Part shown: piece by piece, positions 62,141-64,000 of the stretch | Layout of the letters: the number at the start of each line of letters is the position of its first letter | Numbering within the stretch: position 1 is the first letter of the stretch | Origin: UBA2334 sp049653005 | GTDB taxonomy: Bacteria > Pseudomonadota > Gammaproteobacteria > Burkholderiales > Burkholderiaceae_C | Direction: 5' to 3' | Assembly: GCA_049653005.1 (NCBI GenBank) | Contig: JBASFL010000104.1 | Coordinates: forward strand, 37,046-101,045 | Length of the DNA stretch: 64,000 bases | Notes under the pieces: model-generated | The model's input: the letters and a program-made list of their open reading frames with translations, nothing else | What the model was told of the DNA's origin: nothing | Database searches by the model: none | Program-made: the position numbers and the translations under genes

Positions 62141-63307
62141 ATGACTTCTGCCCCTTTTTCCGCCGCCGCCCACCCCGGTGAGGCCTTCATTGACGTGGCG
62201 TTTGACCAGCCCCAAGCCGCCCAGCCCACCGCCGCCGTGTGTGGCACCGGCCACGCCTGGGCGCGTGTGCCCCGCGAACCCGAGCCGCAAGAGCGCGAAG
62301 CCCTCAAGGCCCGCGTGCGCGAGTTGCTGAAAGCAAAGAACGCCGTGCTGGTGTCGCACTATTACGTGCACCCCGACTTGCAAGACCTGGCGCTGGAAAC
62401 CGGCGGCATCGTGTCTGACAGCCTGGAAATGGCCCGCTTCGGCCGAGACCACGCCGCGCAAACCCTGGTGGTGTCGGGCGTGAAGTTCATGGGCGAAACC
62501 GCCAAAATTTTGAGCCCCGACAAAACCGTGCTAATGCCCGACCTGGAGGCCACCTGTTCGCTCGACCTGGGCTGCCCGGTGGACGACTTTGCCGCCTTCT
62601 GCGACCAGCACCCCGACCGCACCGTGGTGGTGTACGCCAACACCAGCGCCGCCGTGAAAGCCCGCGCCGACTGGCTGGTGACCAGCAGCTGCGCGCTCGA
62701 CATCGTGCGGGCGCTGAAAGACCAGGGCCACAAAATTTTGTGGGCCCCCGACCGCCACCTGGGCGGCTACATCCAGCGCGAAACCGGGGCCGACATGCTG
62801 ATGTGGAACGGCAGCTGCATCGTGCACGACGAGTTCAAGTCCTTCGAGCTGGAAGCCCTGAAGGCAGAGTACCCCGGCGCCAAGGTGCTGGTGCACCCCG
62901 AAAGCCCCGCCGACGTGGTGGCCCTGGCCGACGCGGTGGGCTCCACCAGCGCCATCCTGAACGCCGCCAAAACGCTGGACGCGCGCACCTTCATCGTGGC
63001 CACCGACAACGGCATGATGCACGTGCTGCGGCAGCAAAACCCCGGCAAAACCTTCATCGAAGCGCCCACCGCCGGCAACAGCGCCACCTGCAAAAGCTGC
63101 GCCCACTGCCCCTGGATGGCCATGAACGGCCTGGCCGGGCTGGTGCGCGTGCTGGAAACCGGCGACAACGCCGTGCACGTGGACCCCGCGCTGATTCCCC
63201 GCGCCCGCCAGCCCATCGACCGCATGCTGGCCTTCACCGCCGCGCTGAAGGCGGGGCAACCCACGGCAGGCCTTGCTGGGCTGGTGCCGCACATCGGCGC
63301 GGCCTGA
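62141..63307 (+). CDS. nadA: Quinolinate synthase
   Basis: 4Fe-4S enzyme of 388 residues that condenses iminoaspartate (from NadB) with dihydroxyacetone phosphate. Cluster-cysteine regions are DLEATCSLDLGC, TSSCALD and the C-terminal TCKSCAHCPWM. VSHYYVHPDLQDLA, SDSLEMARF and HPESPADVV bind substrate. A 60-residue N-terminal extension precedes the core, as in other Burkholderiales. The leader is largely a repeat copy. Confidence 0.96.
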   Translation: MTSAPFSAAAHPGEAFIDVAFDQPQAAQPTAAVCGTGHAWARVPREPEPQEREALKARVRELLKAKNAVLVSHYYVHPDLQDLALETGGIVSDSLEMARFGRDHAAQTLVVSGVKFMGETAKILSPDKTVLMPDLEATCSLDLGCPVDDFAAFCDQHPDRTVVVYANTSAAVKARADWLVTSSCALDIVRALKDQGHKILWAPDRHLGGYIQRETGADMLMWNGSCIVHDEFKSFELEALKAEYPGAKVLVHPESPADVVALADAVGSTSAILNAAKTLDARTFIVATDNGMMHVLRQQNPGKTFIEAPTAGNSATCKSCAHCPWMAMNGLAGLVRVLETGDNAVHVDPALIPRARQPIDRMLAFTAALKAGQPTAGLAGLVPHIGAA

Positions 63308-63316
63308 GTGGGGGCT

Positions 63317-63342
63317 TGACGGGCGGCTTTGCCTGCCCGTCA
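63317..63342. terminator. Hairpin between convergent nadA and panD
   Basis: TGACGGGC (63317-63324) pairs with GCCCGTCA (63335-63342), extended inside by GGC and GCC around TTT with one bulged T. There is no T-run on either side, so termination activity is uncertain. Confidence 0.5.
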
Positions 63343-63353
63343 GGGGCGCACTG

Positions 63354-63734
63354 TCAGACCGTTTGTGTGGGCACCTTGTGCCGCAGTTCGGTCTGGCGGT
63401 TGTGGTCGTCCACAAACACCAGCTGGGGTTGGTGGCCTGACACCTGGTCTTCGTGCACCTGGGCAAAGGCCGCGATGATGATGAGGTCGCCCGCCGAGGC
63501 GCGCCGGGCGGCCGAGCCGTTCACCGAAATCATGCCGCTGCCGCGCTGGCCCTTGATGGCGTAGGTGACAAAGCGCTCGCCGTTGTTGATGTTCCAGATG
63601 TGGATTTGCTCGTTCTCGCAGATGTTGGCGGCGTCCAATAGGTCTTCGTCTATGGCGCAAGAGCCTTCGTAGTGCAGCTCGCACTGGGTGACCGCGACAC
63701 GGTGAATTTTGGATTTGAGCAGGGTGCGAAACAT
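63354..63734 (-). CDS. panD: Aspartate 1-decarboxylase
   Basis: Pyruvoyl enzyme of 126 residues that makes beta-alanine for pantothenate. The self-cleavage site is Gly-Ser in HYEGSCAID, with Ser25 becoming the pyruvoyl group; MFRTLLKSKIHRVAVTQ is the family start and FVTYAIKGQRGSGMISVNG the next block. It follows nadB by 11 bp on the same strand, so both aspartate-using enzymes are co-expressed. Confidence 0.97.
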   Translation of the reverse strand: MFRTLLKSKIHRVAVTQCELHYEGSCAIDEDLLDAANICENEQIHIWNINNGERFVTYAIKGQRGSGMISVNGSAARRASAGDLIIIAAFAQVHEDQVSGHQPQLVFVDDHNRQTELRHKVPTQTV

Positions 63735-63745
63735 AGGCGTTCAAG

Positions 63746-64000
63746 TCAGGTTTTTGGGAAGAGTGTGGTCGCGACTGCTTTGTCCAGCAGCTCCGGGTAA
63801 TCGCGGCTGTAGTGCAGGCCGCGGCTCTCGTGGCGGGCTTGGGCGCTCTTGACAATCAGGTCAGCCACTTGCACCAGGTTGCGCAGCTCGAGCAGATCGC
63901 GCGTGACGTGGAAGTGGGTGTAGAACTCTTGAATCTCGCCCTGCAGCATGGCAATGCGGTGGGCGGCGCGCTCCAGGCGTTTGTTGGTACGGACAATGCC
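63746..64000 (-). CDS. nadB: L-aspartate oxidase, C-terminal part
   Basis: The last 84 residues of an FAD-dependent L-aspartate oxidase, which makes iminoaspartate for NadA. The frame is open to the window edge (start outside). The C-terminal helical domain signature ARHESRGLHYSRDYPE is intact, preceded by LLELRNLVQVADLIVKSA. It lies directly upstream of panD. Confidence 0.92.
   Translation of the reverse strand, partial: GIVRTNKRLERAAHRIAMLQGEIQEFYTHFHVTRDLLELRNLVQVADLIVKSAQARHESRGLHYSRDYPELLDKAVATTLFPKT

Overview
This 64-kb window reads as chromosome of a betaproteobacterium of the order Burkholderiales, most likely family Comamonadaceae (Limnohabitans, Rhodoferax and Hydrogenophaga are the kind of genera that fit; the sequence alone does not separate them). 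The reasons are high G+C, uniform GC-rich codon use, ubiquinone genes, gene blocks such as rplU-rpmA-obgE-proB, hemA-prfA-prmC-grxD and ubiE-ubiJ-ubiB-aspS, and a short dispersed repeat of the kind I associate with this family. About 62 protein genes are present, including two cut by the window edges. I see no tRNA, rRNA, CRISPR array, prophage, transposase or replication origin. Genes are tightly packed; no gene-free stretch exceeds 300 bases (the longest, 4622-4878, holds a terminator and a palindromic operator region).

Layout. 1-2294: two acyl-CoA dehydrogenases. 2408-10221: YceH-like protein, purN, a fumarylacetoacetase-family enzyme, an Lrp/AsnC regulator, a lipoprotein, prfC, rsmB and a fatty-acid desaturase. 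10271-16940: ispB divergent from rplU-rpmA-obgE-proB, then rppH divergent from proS. 16937-19019: a lytic transglycosylase, an AAA+ ATPase gene broken by a one-base frameshift, and grxD. 19103-25700: prmC, prfA and hemA on the minus strand, split by a 993-residue Ig-like-repeat lipoprotein on the plus strand. 25727-27458: small membrane protein, exported rhodanese and a glycerophosphodiester phosphodiesterase. 27596-32468: a giant FAD/Fe-S oxidoreductase, a HIT protein and a DUF971 protein. 32485-41796: ubiE, a Tim44-like protein, ubiJ, ubiB, fmdB-like, DUF502, aspS, nudB, an endonuclease/phosphatase and a cardiolipin synthase-like enzyme. 41968-45363: folE, a BLUF blue-light sensor, an atypical SDR, DUF429 and a YitT-like protein. 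45367-49315: moeB-like, ctpA and gpmA opposite rhodanese and grxC.

49328-57116 is the accessory-looking segment. It sits between grxC and secB, which I expect to be neighbours in relatives. It holds a two-strand cluster: carrier protein, GH2 glycosidase and double alpha/beta hydrolase on the minus strand; acyl-CoA dehydrogenase-like flavoenzyme, amino acid:[carrier protein] ligase (a class II aminoacyl-tRNA-synthetase homologue) and DUF1839 protein on the plus strand. Together they suggest that an amino acid is activated, loaded on a dedicated carrier protein, perhaps oxidised there, and passed to an unknown acceptor. This is the best candidate for an undescribed pathway here.

57203-64000: secB, gpsA, a lipoprotein Cu/Zn superoxide dismutase, panC-panB, nadC, nadA, panD and the 3' part of nadB, so NAD and pantothenate synthesis are interleaved around aspartate.

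Across the whole window lies a family of about 45-bp repeats. I find 11 copies, five between genes and six inside reading frames that stay open. All 11 keep exactly 24 nt between the start of the GCGCTT core and the start of the GCTA box or its degenerate equivalent. I regard this as the strongest signal not explained by the genes.
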